Source: an uncultured Gammaproteobacteria bacterium (GTDB taxonomy: Bacteria > Pseudomonadota > Gammaproteobacteria > HK1). Taken from it: 47,668 bases of DNA. The translations under genes and the position numbers were made by a program. Below, piece by piece: positions 33,801 through 41,775 of the stretch. The stretch is taken from assembly GCA_947258715.1 (NCBI GenBank), contig CAMYJH010000005.1, forward strand, positions 195,405 through 243,072. Reading direction: 5' to 3'. Below the pieces are notes generated by a model. It made no database searches. It was not told where the DNA came from and saw nothing but the letters and a program-made list of their open reading frames with translations. Every line of letters starts with the position of its first letter. Positions within the stretch are counted from its first letter, which is position 1.

Positions 33801-35940
33801 CAGCTTTGGCGCGCAGTGTTTCTATGCGGGAAAGGGCGACGGTATGATTTGGGTCAACGGTGAGAAGATCCTGGAGGTGCTCGATGGCGGTCTGCAATTG
33901 GTTCTGTCCCGTCGCTCGATCGGACGCATCCAACAGTCTCACTTTTATAGTATTGAGAGCCGAGGACGCGGCGCTATGTTGAGGCTGCAGCTCCAGTATT
34001 CTGCGTACAATCTCATAGGCATTTCCGCCCTCCGGTTGCACCAGCCGCCCGGCGACAATCAATCGCTCCGCCTCTTCCAGCCACTGCCTAATCTGCTCCC
34101 GTTCTTGGGCTGCGGATTCAAGCGCCGTCAATCTGTCCCGGGCAAGCTCGTGCTCGGGTCTAATAGACAACAGGCTGCGCAGATGAGCGCTTGCCTGGTC
34201 CCAGCGCTGATCTTCTTCGGCTTCGGTGGCCATCGCCAGCAATCGTGTGCCGATGGATTCTATACGCCGCAAAGCCTGGGGGTGATCGGGGCGATAAGCG
34301 AGGATCTTTTGCAGGCTGTCGTATGCGTTACCATCGGCAGGTTCGATCAGTCGCCCTTGCGCCAGGTACTGCTCCGCTTGGCTCAGCCACTGTTGAATCT
34401 GCGCATCGGCTGAGCGCTGATCGGGGACGTCCGCGGCCTCGCCCGTGACTGACGGCGAAGACGATTGCAGATCACCTACGTTCGATTCGGCAACAAAACC
34501 GGGCACCCTGGACCGGCCCGCGGGGGCGTTTTCATTCGTTGGCGATACCGGCGCCGGTTCGATGGCCAGTTCCTTTCCGGGTTCGGCCTCGGGACTGACG
34601 GCGGGAGGCACGGGAATCAGCTCGGGGAACATATAAAACACAGCGAGCACGGCCAGGAACAGCACCGACAGCAGCAGCGCCACCCGCCGCAGGGGTTGGG
34701 GTTTGTCCGGTGTCGATGTTACACGGGCGGATGGTCCGCTTGTTTCCTCCAACTCCTGCGGTATGGGCCACACGGGTGGAAGTTCGTCGCTCGCGGTCGT
34801 GATTGAAGATTCAGGATCGGCCACCGTGAGATCGTCGATATTTTCCTCTTGTGATACCGGCCACTCGTTCTCCGGCGGGCGCGGCATTGATTCGCTGGGG
34901 TCATGAGCGGGCTCGTTGGCGATCTCGGGTTCGGCCGCGATAGCCGCCAGTTCCTGCAGCATCTCGCTAGCGTCCGGTTGGGCGATGCGCTGACGGTCGT
35001 GTGCGAGTGTTACGGCGCTATGTTGTTTTTGCAGATTCGGTGGCTCTGGTTTGGTGTCGTCCGTCGGTTGTTCGTAATCCGCGGTCGCGGCGCTTGCCGC
35101 ATCTTCAGTGGAGGAACCAAGGATGTTGCCAAAATAAGCACTTTTTTCCCGATCCTTGATCGCTTCACCGATGAGTACCGCGTCCACCACTTTTTGCTGG
35201 CTGGCATACGCGTACAGCAAGGCGATGTCGCACACGATGTTGATTAGACGGGGAACACCTCTGCTGTATCTATATACCAACTCATAGGTCTCGGAAAGAA
35301 ATATCTGCGGGTCCCCCCCGACGATTTCTAGACGGTGTTTTATGTAATCTGCAGTTTCAGCGAGTCCCAAGGGGTCGATGTGATAGTCCACTGCAATTCG
35401 CTGGGCGAACTGATATAGATTCGGTCGTCTAAGTCTTTCGCGCAACTCCGGTTGACCAACCAGAACAAGCTGCAGAACCTGATCCTTGTCGACGTTGATA
35501 TTGGACAACATACGCAGCTCTTCCAGCGTATCGTCATCCATATTTTGCGCTTCATCGACGATCAACATGGTGCGTCTGTTATTCGCGTATTCGCTGATAA
35601 AGAATTGCACCAGTGATTTATACCGGCGGACTTTGGACTTCAGTTTATAATCGAGGTCGAACGCCAGCAGCACCCACTGCAACAGGTCACCGAAGGAACT
35701 GTGGGTATAATTGAGCAAGCCGATGGTGATGTCGTCTTCCGATTCCCCGATGATCTTTTGCACAAGCGTGGTCTTGCCGCAGCCAATACCGCCAGTAATG
35801 ACGGTGATCAGGGCCTGGCTCTGGAGGGCATACCGCAACTGCGTCAGCGCCAGATCATGCTTCTCGGAAAGGAAAAAGAAGCTCGCATCAGGCACTAGCG
35901 AAAATGGTTTTTCGCGGAACCCAAAAAACGATTCGTACAT
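30898..35940 (-). CDS. Giant ExeA/GspA-type AAA ATPase with C-terminal tandem TPR-like repeats
   Basis: 1680 residues. The N-terminal ExeA-type AAA domain is about 1-275: MYESFFGFREKPFSLVPD, Walker A GGIGCGKTT at 50-58, Walker B MLIVDEAQN near 128, sensor VLVGQPELRERL. An acidic/Pro linker follows, then one membrane helix about 420-442 (VALLLSVLFLAVLAVFYMF). From about 508 come 11 tandem units of ~100 residues, each with a WLxxAExxLxxGxLxxPxxxNAYexLqxVL core and two further helices, a TPR-like array. The ATPase is cytoplasmic and the array probably periplasmic. ExeA relatives help assemble the type II secretion port through peptidoglycan; here no peptidoglycan-binding domain is seen. ATG 35940 matches the family start; the frame runs upstream to 36033. 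Confidence 0.85.
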   Translation of the reverse strand: MYESFFGFREKPFSLVPDASFFFLSEKHDLALTQLRYALQSQALITVITGGIGCGKTTLVQKIIGESEDDITIGLLNYTHSSFGDLLQWVLLAFDLDYKLKSKVRRYKSLVQFFISEYANNRRTMLIVDEAQNMDDDTLEELRMLSNINVDKDQVLQLVLVGQPELRERLRRPNLYQFAQRIAVDYHIDPLGLAETADYIKHRLEIVGGDPQIFLSETYELVYRYSRGVPRLINIVCDIALLYAYASQQKVVDAVLIGEAIKDREKSAYFGNILGSSTEDAASAATADYEQPTDDTKPEPPNLQKQHSAVTLAHDRQRIAQPDASEMLQELAAIAAEPEIANEPAHDPSESMPRPPENEWPVSQEENIDDLTVADPESSITTASDELPPVWPIPQELEETSGPSARVTSTPDKPQPLRRVALLLSVLFLAVLAVFYMFPELIPVPPAVSPEAEPGKELAIEPAPVSPTNENAPAGRSRVPGFVAESNVGDLQSSSPSVTGEAADVPDQRSADAQIQQWLSQAEQYLAQGRLIEPADGNAYDSLQKILAYRPDHPQALRRIESIGTRLLAMATEAEEDQRWDQASAHLRSLLSIRPEHELARDRLTALESAAQEREQIRQWLEEAERLIVAGRLVQPEGGNAYEIVRRILELQPQHSAASSALNTIKVRLLDASDRATGQNQLQTAIEHLQDLLTVDPNHTVALSRIETLRAKAAQEEQTRKDLAQAATQIETGKLVAPEGDNAVETLRVVLAREPLNSVALEALENIKTKLLDSANVATENDQRDIAITQLNKLLTIEPQHAVAISLLEELEAEEKKENNIQKWLVEAERYLDNGQLTQPEGDNAYEFLNRVLEAQPDNEQALSAIETIKRTLLDRAEQAMAAAQWDLADTHLNTLLTIQPDSPAAQTMLSTVQTRIQSRQQILQWLSQAEQHLRSGNLLDPPGSNAYELLQKVLAEEPEHVQAIELLSQLTDLELELADRAMSEQDYVQARVHLERLSSLDLAGERVRSKLDLLGQAEYTQRRVGELMALARSYIASGRLVKPEKENAYDLLSQVIELQPENPEALDAVTRIEKQLLEEAREAKRNQQWDEAKNHLQGLLQLDPNHTVAKIELQEVESTLEQLLRIQDLLLEAQEYVDAGQLTMPPRLNAYETFEQVLQYEPHNPSALAGINSIKATLLRSAREAKRQRQFESAKASLRTLLSLQPDHAAALSEVEQIENQLLNEEQISKWLKEAWEHIQAGRLVAPENSNAYQTLQQVLDRQANNSEALAAIETIKSQLLQAMRQATEQREWEQVQTRSRQLLQIDGDQPAALASLKLAQRQISTARDIKQWMSDAARLLGSGQLIKPPGANAYESLQKVLSREPDHAPALAAIESIIKRLLDRAAEQQSAEQWEPAASTLREVLVIKPDNSNALTMLAKIEHHIQTQREIEGWLDKATQYAVSGQTVGPPNANVYELLQKVLERDPDNPRATEAVETIKSNLMRSATVAQQRQQWQAASSHLRYLLHIDPENVAFRSNLQTIEERIERERQITHWLQLAEKNLKAGRLVDPVGDNAYDALRNVLSVEPDHVEAKRGIDFIKTQLWQDAVNAGKQELWEQARQHLENLLLIDPNHPEGVARMSLVTANIQRDEERAGRAELVEILSILQQEENSPPTDASPQTSDPEEILNIITGGEN

Positions 35941-35975
35941 CTGCACTACTTGTCTAGGCTCTAAATGGCCTGAAT

Positions 35976-36210
35976 CGGAGAATCGGCTCGACCTCGAGCG
36001 GGAGCAGCAGCCCGAAGTGCTCAAACCGGGCAAGAACGTTAAACGCTACGTGTTCGGTGCGACAATCCGGTCGAGCGACTTTGGAAGCAGCTCCATGACA
36101 ACATCACCCGCAATCACCGTCATGGCGCTATCGACTCACTCATCGCCGATGTACGGTGATTTCTACAACAGGCACAGCCGTTTGCAGAAACACAGGTCTC
36201 GACTCGGCCT
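35976..36210 (+). pseudogene. IS630-type transposase fragment
   Basis: One frame reads VLKPGKNVKRYVFGA, and a second reads NPVERLWKQLHDNITRNHRH and AIDSLIADVR then a stop. These are the start and end of the IS630 DDE domain joined with the middle deleted and the frame shifted. It separates the ExeA-like and TAXI genes. Confidence 0.8.
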
Positions 36211-36278
36211 GCCTCAACCTGAAAACATCTCACCTCGAGTGGAGGCTATTTAGTCCTGCTAAACCGCCTCCCCGTCCT

Positions 36279-37322
36279 TTATTCGCAAGTGCCGGTGCGA
36301 ACACACTTTTCGAGCTCTTTGATCAAAAAGTCATCTGGATCGGACCTCTTGGGTTTCGATCTCACTACTTCCACTCTCGAGCATGTATCCGCCTTCCATA
36401 AGCCAACATCCTGCTCGAGGTCAACTTCGTTCCATTTAGGGTGTCCGTTGTCTCTCAATAAGGAAAGGTTCGAGCGTATGGCCGCTCCGAGAACCCCCAG
36501 CTCTCGGCAACGCCGTTCATAGTATGGGGTTAGTTTGCGAGAGAAATCGAAACTTACGAGGACTGCTTTGACGGCGATGGTGGCGACTTCCTGCTCGATC
36601 CACCCGTAGTCTTGTGGCGTCAAATTTGCCGGCAGATATTCCTTCATCATCTTTGGGTCATCCAACGGCACAAAGTGTACATTTTTCACCAGGTCGCCAT
36701 ACTTTGGGCTATTTCCTAATTGTTCGATATTGCTGAACAGCTTTACCGGCTTGCCGGCAACATAAATCATTGCGTCGGCCTTGCCCGTAAGCACGGCGGT
36801 GACCCCCTCTGGCGGGCTTAAGTTCATCCGCTCCGCGGGTTCCACATCCATCATATGCAGCAGGTTGGTGGTGGTTAGCCAGTTACCACTGCCCTTGGTG
36901 CCGACAACTACCCGCTTTCCCGCCAATTCGTCGAAGGTTTGAATATTCTTATGCGCGTATAGATGAACTTCTTCGTTATAGAACGGGAATACCAGCCGCA
37001 ACAGGCTCGCCACCCGGCGCATACGCGCGTCCTGGGAACGGGTTAGAAAACCCAATACATCGGATTGCACGATACCGACCGCGGCGTTTTCTTTGCTTAT
37101 CAATCGGCGGATGTTAGCCAGTGATCCCTCTGACTCTTTGACCAACAGGCTGAGGCCGTATTGCTTTGTTAACGCGGCCATATCCTGGCCGAACTTAATA
37201 TATGTGCCGGCTTCCGATCCGGTGACAATTCCGAGTTTATCCGGATTGTCCACTACGGCGGGAGCCGTGGACCAACAAAAAGTGCCTAGAAGAAAGAGAA
37301 TGGATTTGAGTGAAGTATGCAT
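36279..37322 (-). CDS. TAXI-family TRAP transporter solute-binding protein
   Basis: A 347-residue periplasmic binding protein. The signal peptide is 1-22. The TAXI signature GIVTGSEAGTYIKFGQDMA (near 32-50) is followed by LVKESEGSLANIRRLIS and AAVGIVQSDVLGFL, then GKRVVVGTKGSGNWLTTTNL near 140-159 and MIYVAGKPVKLF. These proteins deliver small carboxylates or glutamate-like solutes to a fused TRAP permease; no permease gene is in the window. ATG 37322 gives MHTSLKSILF, with GCGGGGG upstream. C-terminal 40 residues are charged and unusual for the family. Confidence 0.87.
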   Translation of the reverse strand: MHTSLKSILFLLGTFCWSTAPAVVDNPDKLGIVTGSEAGTYIKFGQDMAALTKQYGLSLLVKESEGSLANIRRLISKENAAVGIVQSDVLGFLTRSQDARMRRVASLLRLVFPFYNEEVHLYAHKNIQTFDELAGKRVVVGTKGSGNWLTTTNLLHMMDVEPAERMNLSPPEGVTAVLTGKADAMIYVAGKPVKLFSNIEQLGNSPKYGDLVKNVHFVPLDDPKMMKEYLPANLTPQDYGWIEQEVATIAVKAVLVSFDFSRKLTPYYERRCRELGVLGAAIRSNLSLLRDNGHPKWNEVDLEQDVGLWKADTCSRVEVVRSKPKRSDPDDFLIKELEKCVRTGTCE

Positions 37323-37446
37323 GATGCCCCCGCAATTTCTCTTCAATTGATCCAACAAGGGGACGAATTTAATTAGTATCGTAAATTCCTTCCTTTCTAC
37401 GCAATGTTCCATCACAACTACGCGAAAGGCAAGCGGTTTGAGTATC

Positions 37447-37502
37447 GGAAGGATAACCGCCCTTTCTCGCTTAATCGAGCATTTGTCGCCGCGGTTCGGA
37501 GC
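37447..37502. repeat. Family D repeat, copy 1
   Basis: GGAAGGATAACCGCCCTTTC followed by a region ending CGCCGCGGTTC; similar to 40244-40300, and the core recurs inverted at 41676-41697. Confidence 0.6.
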
Positions 37503-37588
37503 GGTTCGGACGCATGAATCCAGAAGCGTTTGCGTTGCTCGGAAGCTCGGAAGGGGAATTTCCTTGCAATGATTCGGGGCAGGTCGGA

Positions 37589-37658
37589 AATAGGCGCCGA
37601 GGAAGGTGTTTTCGTGGGTGAAAAATAGGCGCCGAGGAAGGTGTTTTCGTGGGTGAAA
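37589..37658. repeat. Two perfect tandem 35-bp units
   Basis: Each unit starts AATAGGCGCCGAGGAAGGTG and continues TTTTCGTGGGTGAAA. The period is 35 bp exactly. Role unknown; probably a recent slippage duplication. Confidence 0.85.
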
Positions 37659-37806
37659 ACGGGTCCGGCGCAGATGGGCACGAGAGGGTCCGTGCCCATG
37701 CCGCCGCCAGGGCATGGCATCCGTGCTCAAGCTAAGGGAGACGCCGTAAGCCTCAATCCTTTAAACCCGGCCGATCCTCTTGGGGTGGCGCTCGGGCGAG
37801 CGGCCC

Positions 37807-38154
37807 TTACGTCAGCGGCTGTTGCCTGGCACGTTGATCCAAATGGTCGAGGATCTGTTTGATGACCGCCAGGTCTTCGATACTGGCAATGATTTTATCC
37901 CTCCCCCCACGGCGCCGGCAGATCTCGATGTCGACCCTGAATACGCGCTTCAGACGCTGGACCCATGTCATGGCGGCACGGCGCTTCGATGCTGTCTCGA
38001 GGGTGCCCCCATGGCAGTGCTTGGCGTTACAGCCTGGGGTCATCTGGGAGCGCAGACTGCTGTTGGGCGCGAATACCTCGTGGAAACGCGTGAGGTTCAC
38101 CCGCGGTTTCGGAACGAGCGCCGCCAGGCGCGCAATGAAATCCAGCGGGGTAAT
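37807..38154 (-). pseudogene. IS91-type transposase C-terminal fragment
   Basis: Reads PLDFIARLAALVPKPRV, NLTRFHEVFAPNSSLRSQ, then RRAAMTWVQRLKRVFRVDIE and IIASIEDLAVIKQILDHLDQ. This is the C-terminus of IS91/Y2-type transposases. The usual zinc-binding C-x-x-C after the RVDIE strand is altered (CRRRGG for CxxCGG), and the catalytic Tyr domain is missing. Confidence 0.85.
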
Positions 38155-38412
38155 ACACCATACGAGGCTCTAAGACAGAAGCGACGATAGTGAACGACGT
38201 CCGACTTGATTCGAAATATCACGGGCGGCTAGAAGAAGTTTAAGCCCGCATGTCTCGGATTCGTGTGTTAATTCCCACATCCAACGCCGGTAGCAAATTT
38301 CAAACTACTAGGGAGTCTGCGGAGTAGCGGAAGCGAAGATCAGTTGCGAAGCTACGTTCACTCATTCTCAGGTCAGTTCTAAATCCTAGGTCATGTCTTA
38401 TTGGAGACAGTC

Positions 38413-38856
38413 ATGAAGTACATCCGAATTTCTCTAACCATTGCAGCGCTGACTCTTCTCGTGCCGGTCACGGCATTGTCCCAAGCATAGTTGAGATCTG
38501 ATGTCGGGACGTCCACTGGATACGCGACGAAGGCGCAAGTGCTGGGCGAGTTTGTGGTCATTCCCAACACAACTCGATCGGACACCATAACGCTGCAGTA
38601 CGTGCCAAACCCGGGAGATATTCTAGTTCCACCAATCGATGGCGACGTAGCGATGCGTGCCAAGCGCACTTGCGATAAAGGATCGTCAATCACGTGGTGG
38701 GAAAACGTAACTACCTGTCGCACATGTCAAAACTGGATGAAAGTTCGCCATTGCACGGACCCATCCAAGCCAAGCACGTGCAGCGACGTTTGGATTCCCG
38801 ATGGTCCGGCGGAAACCGAATGCGGGACGGCTCCCTCCTGGATGGTGGAAAAGTAA
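38413..38856 (+). pseudogene. Secreted Cys-rich protein gene with in-frame TAG after the signal peptide
   Basis: ATG 38413, preceded by GGAGAC, encodes a clean signal peptide (MKYIRISLTIAALTLLVPVT, then ALSQA). The next codon is TAG (38488). The same frame continues open for 122 codons to 38856 with a Cys-rich product (TTCRTCQNWMKVRHC, SKPSTCSDVW, TECGTAP). Six cysteines suggest disulfides outside the cytoplasm. A downstream TTG (38491) could start translation but would lose the signal. Most likely a recent nonsense mutation; stop readthrough or a sequencing error are alternatives. No family is recognised. Confidence 0.65.
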
Positions 38857-39027
38857 ACGGTGGGGCGTTCCAGGGCAGACAGGGATGTCTGGCCCGGAAC
38901 ATGTCCATGACTATTGATTATAGAAGATTGAGAACATTTCCTTAAATAGTTCTTGTTGAGGTGGTGCAGCGCCGCGATCATTGTGCTGGTGGAGGAGGCG
39001 CCCCACGACCCCTTTTCCCGAACCATC

Positions 39028-40185
39028 TTATTCCTCGTCCAGCAAGCTCCTGAACACCTCAACAAACCTGAGAAGATCTGCTTCTTCAATCACCAGTGGC
39101 GGATCGATCCGGAACATTCCTCCCCTGTTGCAGACGATATAGCCTTTTTCCAACAGCTGGTCGTAAATCCTGTCACCAACCGTCTTTTCGGCGAACTCAA
39201 CCGCTAACATCAGGCCACGGCCACGCACTTCTGTGATGCATTTACTGTTGGCGAGTGTTTGCAGTTCTTTGAGGAATTTTCCACCCAAAATCGCTGCTCT
39301 GGATACCAGATCCTCGTCTATCAGGACCTCAATGACCTCATGGGCAACGGCCGCCCCCAGCGGGTCATTTTGGTGTGATTGCACGTAAATGAAGATATCG
39401 TCCTTTAGCTCGCCGATTGTTTTCCGATTTATGGCCAGCCCACTGACCGGGTAACCATTCCCAAGGCCTTTCCCGATAGCCACAAGATCGGGCTCGATCT
39501 GATAATGGTTGAAACCAAACCACTCGCCGGTTCGTCCCATGCCCGTGGTCACATCGTTGACAACAATCTTGCCACCTTGGGCCCGGATGATTTCAACAAT
39601 GTTTCTTATCAGCGAGGCCGGTGGAAACCGCACAAAACCGGACGCGCTGCCCGGTTCGAACACAAACTCTGAAACACTATCAGGAATGTCTTTCAGCTTC
39701 GGGCATTGGCTTTTGCAATCTTCCCCGTTTGGGCAAACTGCGCATTCGCGCCAATCAAACAGGTGCCAGCCGTTCTCCCGGTGAATAACCGAACTGTAGG
39801 ATCCGAGATAGGCATCGTGCAGGCACATGGTTACCGGCTTTTTCGTTATGTGTTTGCAAATTTGCCGGGCAAGTTCGATGGCCTCGCTGCCCGAACACAA
39901 AAACACGCATTGGCCACCATCAAGACCGGTAATCTCAAGCACGGATTTCGCTGCGTCTTCGACAATGTTATTCGAGAAACAAAAACCGGCATGGGCGATC
40001 GAGCTGGCCTGCCGCATGATGGCGGTGTTCACCCTAGCGTTCTTGTGACCCAAAGGGGTGCACCAAACGCCGGATTCCAGATCGAGATAGCGGTTTCCCC
40101 TGTCATCGAACAGATAGGCACCAGCGCTATCGACGATGTTGGGAAGCTTCAGCTCGTGGCCTGTGCAATTGAGTACATTGCTCAT
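39028..40185 (-). CDS. Class III aminotransferase (PLP-dependent)
   Basis: A 385-residue aminotransferase, slightly short for class III. GAYLFDDRGNRYLDLESGVW near 23-42, CSGSEAIELARQI (phosphate-binding region, near 96), VVNDVTTGMGRTGEWFGF (near 212-229; the Asp that contacts the cofactor sits in VNDV), VAIGKGLGNGYPVSGLAIN with the PLP lysine near 243, and QSHQNDPLGAAVAHEV follow the family order. An unusual Cys-rich insert, CAVCPNGEDCKSQC, lies near 150-163. It transfers an amino group between an omega- or ornithine-type amine and a 2-oxoacid; substrate not predictable. AAGGA precedes ATG 40185. Confidence 0.88.
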   Translation of the reverse strand: MSNVLNCTGHELKLPNIVDSAGAYLFDDRGNRYLDLESGVWCTPLGHKNARVNTAIMRQASSIAHAGFCFSNNIVEDAAKSVLEITGLDGGQCVFLCSGSEAIELARQICKHITKKPVTMCLHDAYLGSYSSVIHRENGWHLFDWRECAVCPNGEDCKSQCPKLKDIPDSVSEFVFEPGSASGFVRFPPASLIRNIVEIIRAQGGKIVVNDVTTGMGRTGEWFGFNHYQIEPDLVAIGKGLGNGYPVSGLAINRKTIGELKDDIFIYVQSHQNDPLGAAVAHEVIEVLIDEDLVSRAAILGGKFLKELQTLANSKCITEVRGRGLMLAVEFAEKTVGDRIYDQLLEKGYIVCNRGGMFRIDPPLVIEEADLLRFVEVFRSLLDEE

Positions 40186-40243
40186 AGGGACGTCCTTCAC
40201 TTGCACGCGAGTCAGTAGAAGAAAAGCCTAGTGTGAGGTGTAC

Positions 40244-40300
40244 AGAAAGGATAACCGCCCTTTTCCGCGTACGCGAGCACTCGTCGATGCGGTTCAAACC
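40244..40300. repeat. Family D repeat, copy 2
   Basis: AGAAAGGATAACCGCCCTTT followed by GCGAGCACTCGTCGATGCGG; the order of motifs matches copy 1 at 37447. Confidence 0.6.
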
Positions 40301-40337
40301 CATGCAGCCGACACCGTTCGCGGTCCTTGATGTTATT

Positions 40338-40412
40338 CGGGGGGCAGTCGACTTAATTAACGAGGGTAAGAGGCGGGGCGGTAGGGGGAAATAGGTATAC
40401 TGTCCGGAATTC
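40338..40412. repeat. Family A inverted-repeat element, copy 5
   Basis: Left end GGGGGGCAGTCGACTTAATTA (last base beyond quoted core), right end AAATAGGTATACTGTCCGG. GTCGAC replaces the usual GTATAC on the left. Confidence 0.7.
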
Positions 40413-40531
40413 CGTCGATGACAATAGCGCGCGGATAAATTGAATCTTTTATCCTTCAATCTCATGAAAAAACGGGCCGGATTCTTTGATCGAATCAATA
40501 AATCCGGCACCGTTCATCCAACTCATTTTTC

Positions 40532-40708
40532 TCAATAGGTCGTCAGCGTGAACTCTACGGGCGACGAGCGTGAGACCATATCATAGACGCGCGAGTACAT
40601 TGCCAGTTCGGTGAGCTCCTCGGCGCTCGCCTCGCTTCTGACGCGCATTTGGACCGTAATTTTGTTTGGGGCTTTGCACACGTTGTCGGAGAAAACAGGC
40701 TCAGAGAA
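40532..40708 (-). pseudogene. OsmC-family protein, C-terminal fragment
   Basis: Reads FSDNVCKAPNKITVQMRVRS, then EASAEELTELAMYSRVYDMV and SPVEFTLTTY before the stop. It is the last ~58 residues of an OsmC-type hydroperoxide-related protein, including the second conserved Cys (NVCKAP). The N-terminal two thirds and the first Cys are missing, replaced by AT-rich sequence. Confidence 0.8.
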
Positions 40709-40847
40709 GTTTTTTTAAACTTAATATTCATTTAAATTGGTCTCTGAACCGGGTTTCCTCCTGACGTCCGCTTGTCGACTATGTGAAGCGCTTCACGTTA
40801 ATGGGGCGGGGCTTCGACAAAGATTATAGTTTAGCGAACGCGACTTT

Positions 40848-41564
40848 ATGCCTCGGATGAATACGACACTCGTAATGAATGCAAAAGGCGGCGTCGGCAA
40901 GACCACCATCGCGACGAACCTCGCCAGCTATTTCGCCGTCAACGGTGTGCCGACGGCCATGATGGACTACGACCCCCAGGGCTCGAGCCTGCGCTGGCTC
41001 GAGCAGCGCGCGCCCGAGGCACCGCATATCCACGGTGCCGACGCCGCGCCGCGAAATGGCGGCGGCCTCAAGAGCCTCGGCCGATTCGTTCCGCACGAGA
41101 CGCGACAGCTCGTCCTCGACGCGCCAGCAGGACCCTCGCGTCTGCTCATGCAGGAGCTGCTTGTTCGCGCGAACGCCATCCTGATTCCCGTCGCGCCATC
41201 GAAGATCGATATCCGCGCGACGGCTAACTTCATCAAAGAGCTCCTGCTCGTCGGCGGCGTCCGGCACCGCAACATACGCGCTGCGGTGGTCGCGAACCGG
41301 GCCCGCTCGTCGACTGCCGTCTACGAGCCGCTCGAGCGCTTCGTGCGCTCGCTGCGCTTGACCTTCCTGACGCACCTGCTCGACTCCGAGGTCTACGTCG
41401 AATCGGGCGACACCGGCTACGGTATTTTCGAGATTGACGCGGAGCGCACGGCCGAGCAGCGGCGGGAGTTCATGCCGATCCTCGAGTGGCTGGACCAGGA
41501 CGCGCCGGCGCGGGTGGAAAGTCCGGCCAACGTCATCCAGCTCGTCCATCCCCGCGCCTCGTAA
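40848..41564 (+). CDS. ParA/MinD-type ATPase without a ParB partner
   Basis: A 238-residue P-loop ATPase. The deviant Walker A MNAKGGVGKTTIATNLAS (near 10-27) has the signature lysine. MMDYDPQGSSLRWLEQR (near 38-54) is the switch region, and LVLDAPAG near 88 is the Walker B region. It resembles chromosomal ParA-like positioning ATPases rather than plasmid ParA. No ParB-type gene follows; a large inverted repeat lies 46 bp past the stop. ATG 40848 or 40857 are both possible starts. Confidence 0.88.
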   Translation: MPRMNTTLVMNAKGGVGKTTIATNLASYFAVNGVPTAMMDYDPQGSSLRWLEQRAPEAPHIHGADAAPRNGGGLKSLGRFVPHETRQLVLDAPAGPSRLLMQELLVRANAILIPVAPSKIDIRATANFIKELLLVGGVRHRNIRAAVVANRARSSTAVYEPLERFVRSLRLTFLTHLLDSEVYVESGDTGYGIFEIDAERTAEQRREFMPILEWLDQDAPARVESPANVIQLVHPRAS

Positions 41565-41609
41565 AGACAACCGCCGCCGCCTTCCCGACGAGCGACCGCC
41601 CACCGGTTT

Positions 41610-41645
41610 GCGCACGACGTACCGGTTATTCTGCACGTCGTGCGC
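41610..41645. repeat. Inverted repeat after parA-like gene
   Basis: GCGCACGACGT (41610-41620) and ACGTCGTGCGC (41635-41645) are perfect inverse copies around 14 bases. With no T run it is not a classical terminator. A protein-binding site is possible. Confidence 0.75.
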
Positions 41646-41675
41646 GATCCGGTTGATGAGTGCGCGATGAGGCGA

Positions 41676-41697
41676 TAAAGGGCGGTTATCCTTCCTT
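41676..41697. repeat. Family D core, inverted
   Basis: AAAGGGCGGTTATCCTTCC, the reverse complement of the family D core. Confidence 0.6.
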
Positions 41698-41775
41698 GTA
41701 TGCTCAGTGGCGCCCGACATCGAGAAGATGGAGGGTGCCGGGGTGGGAGGGACTTATGCTTCCTTCGTCGTTATC

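Larger units (their letters stand above)
37323..37806. other. Intergenic region with repeats
   Basis: Holds a family D repeat (37447-37502) and two perfect 35-bp tandem units at 37589-37658. No gene is recognised. Confidence 0.45.
40186..40531. other. Intergenic region with family D and A repeats
   Basis: No gene. A family D copy lies at 40244-40300 and a family A copy at 40338-40412. Confidence 0.5.

Noticed and set aside
40280..40305. GGTTCAAACCC resembling a tRNA T-loop
   Set aside because: The stem has a mismatch and no acceptor, D or anticodon arm can be built around it; the stretch is part of a family D repeat.
40824..41720. 298-codon open frame on the minus strand opposite the ParA-like gene
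   Set aside because: Antisense shadow; the plus strand has a clear deviant Walker A motif.
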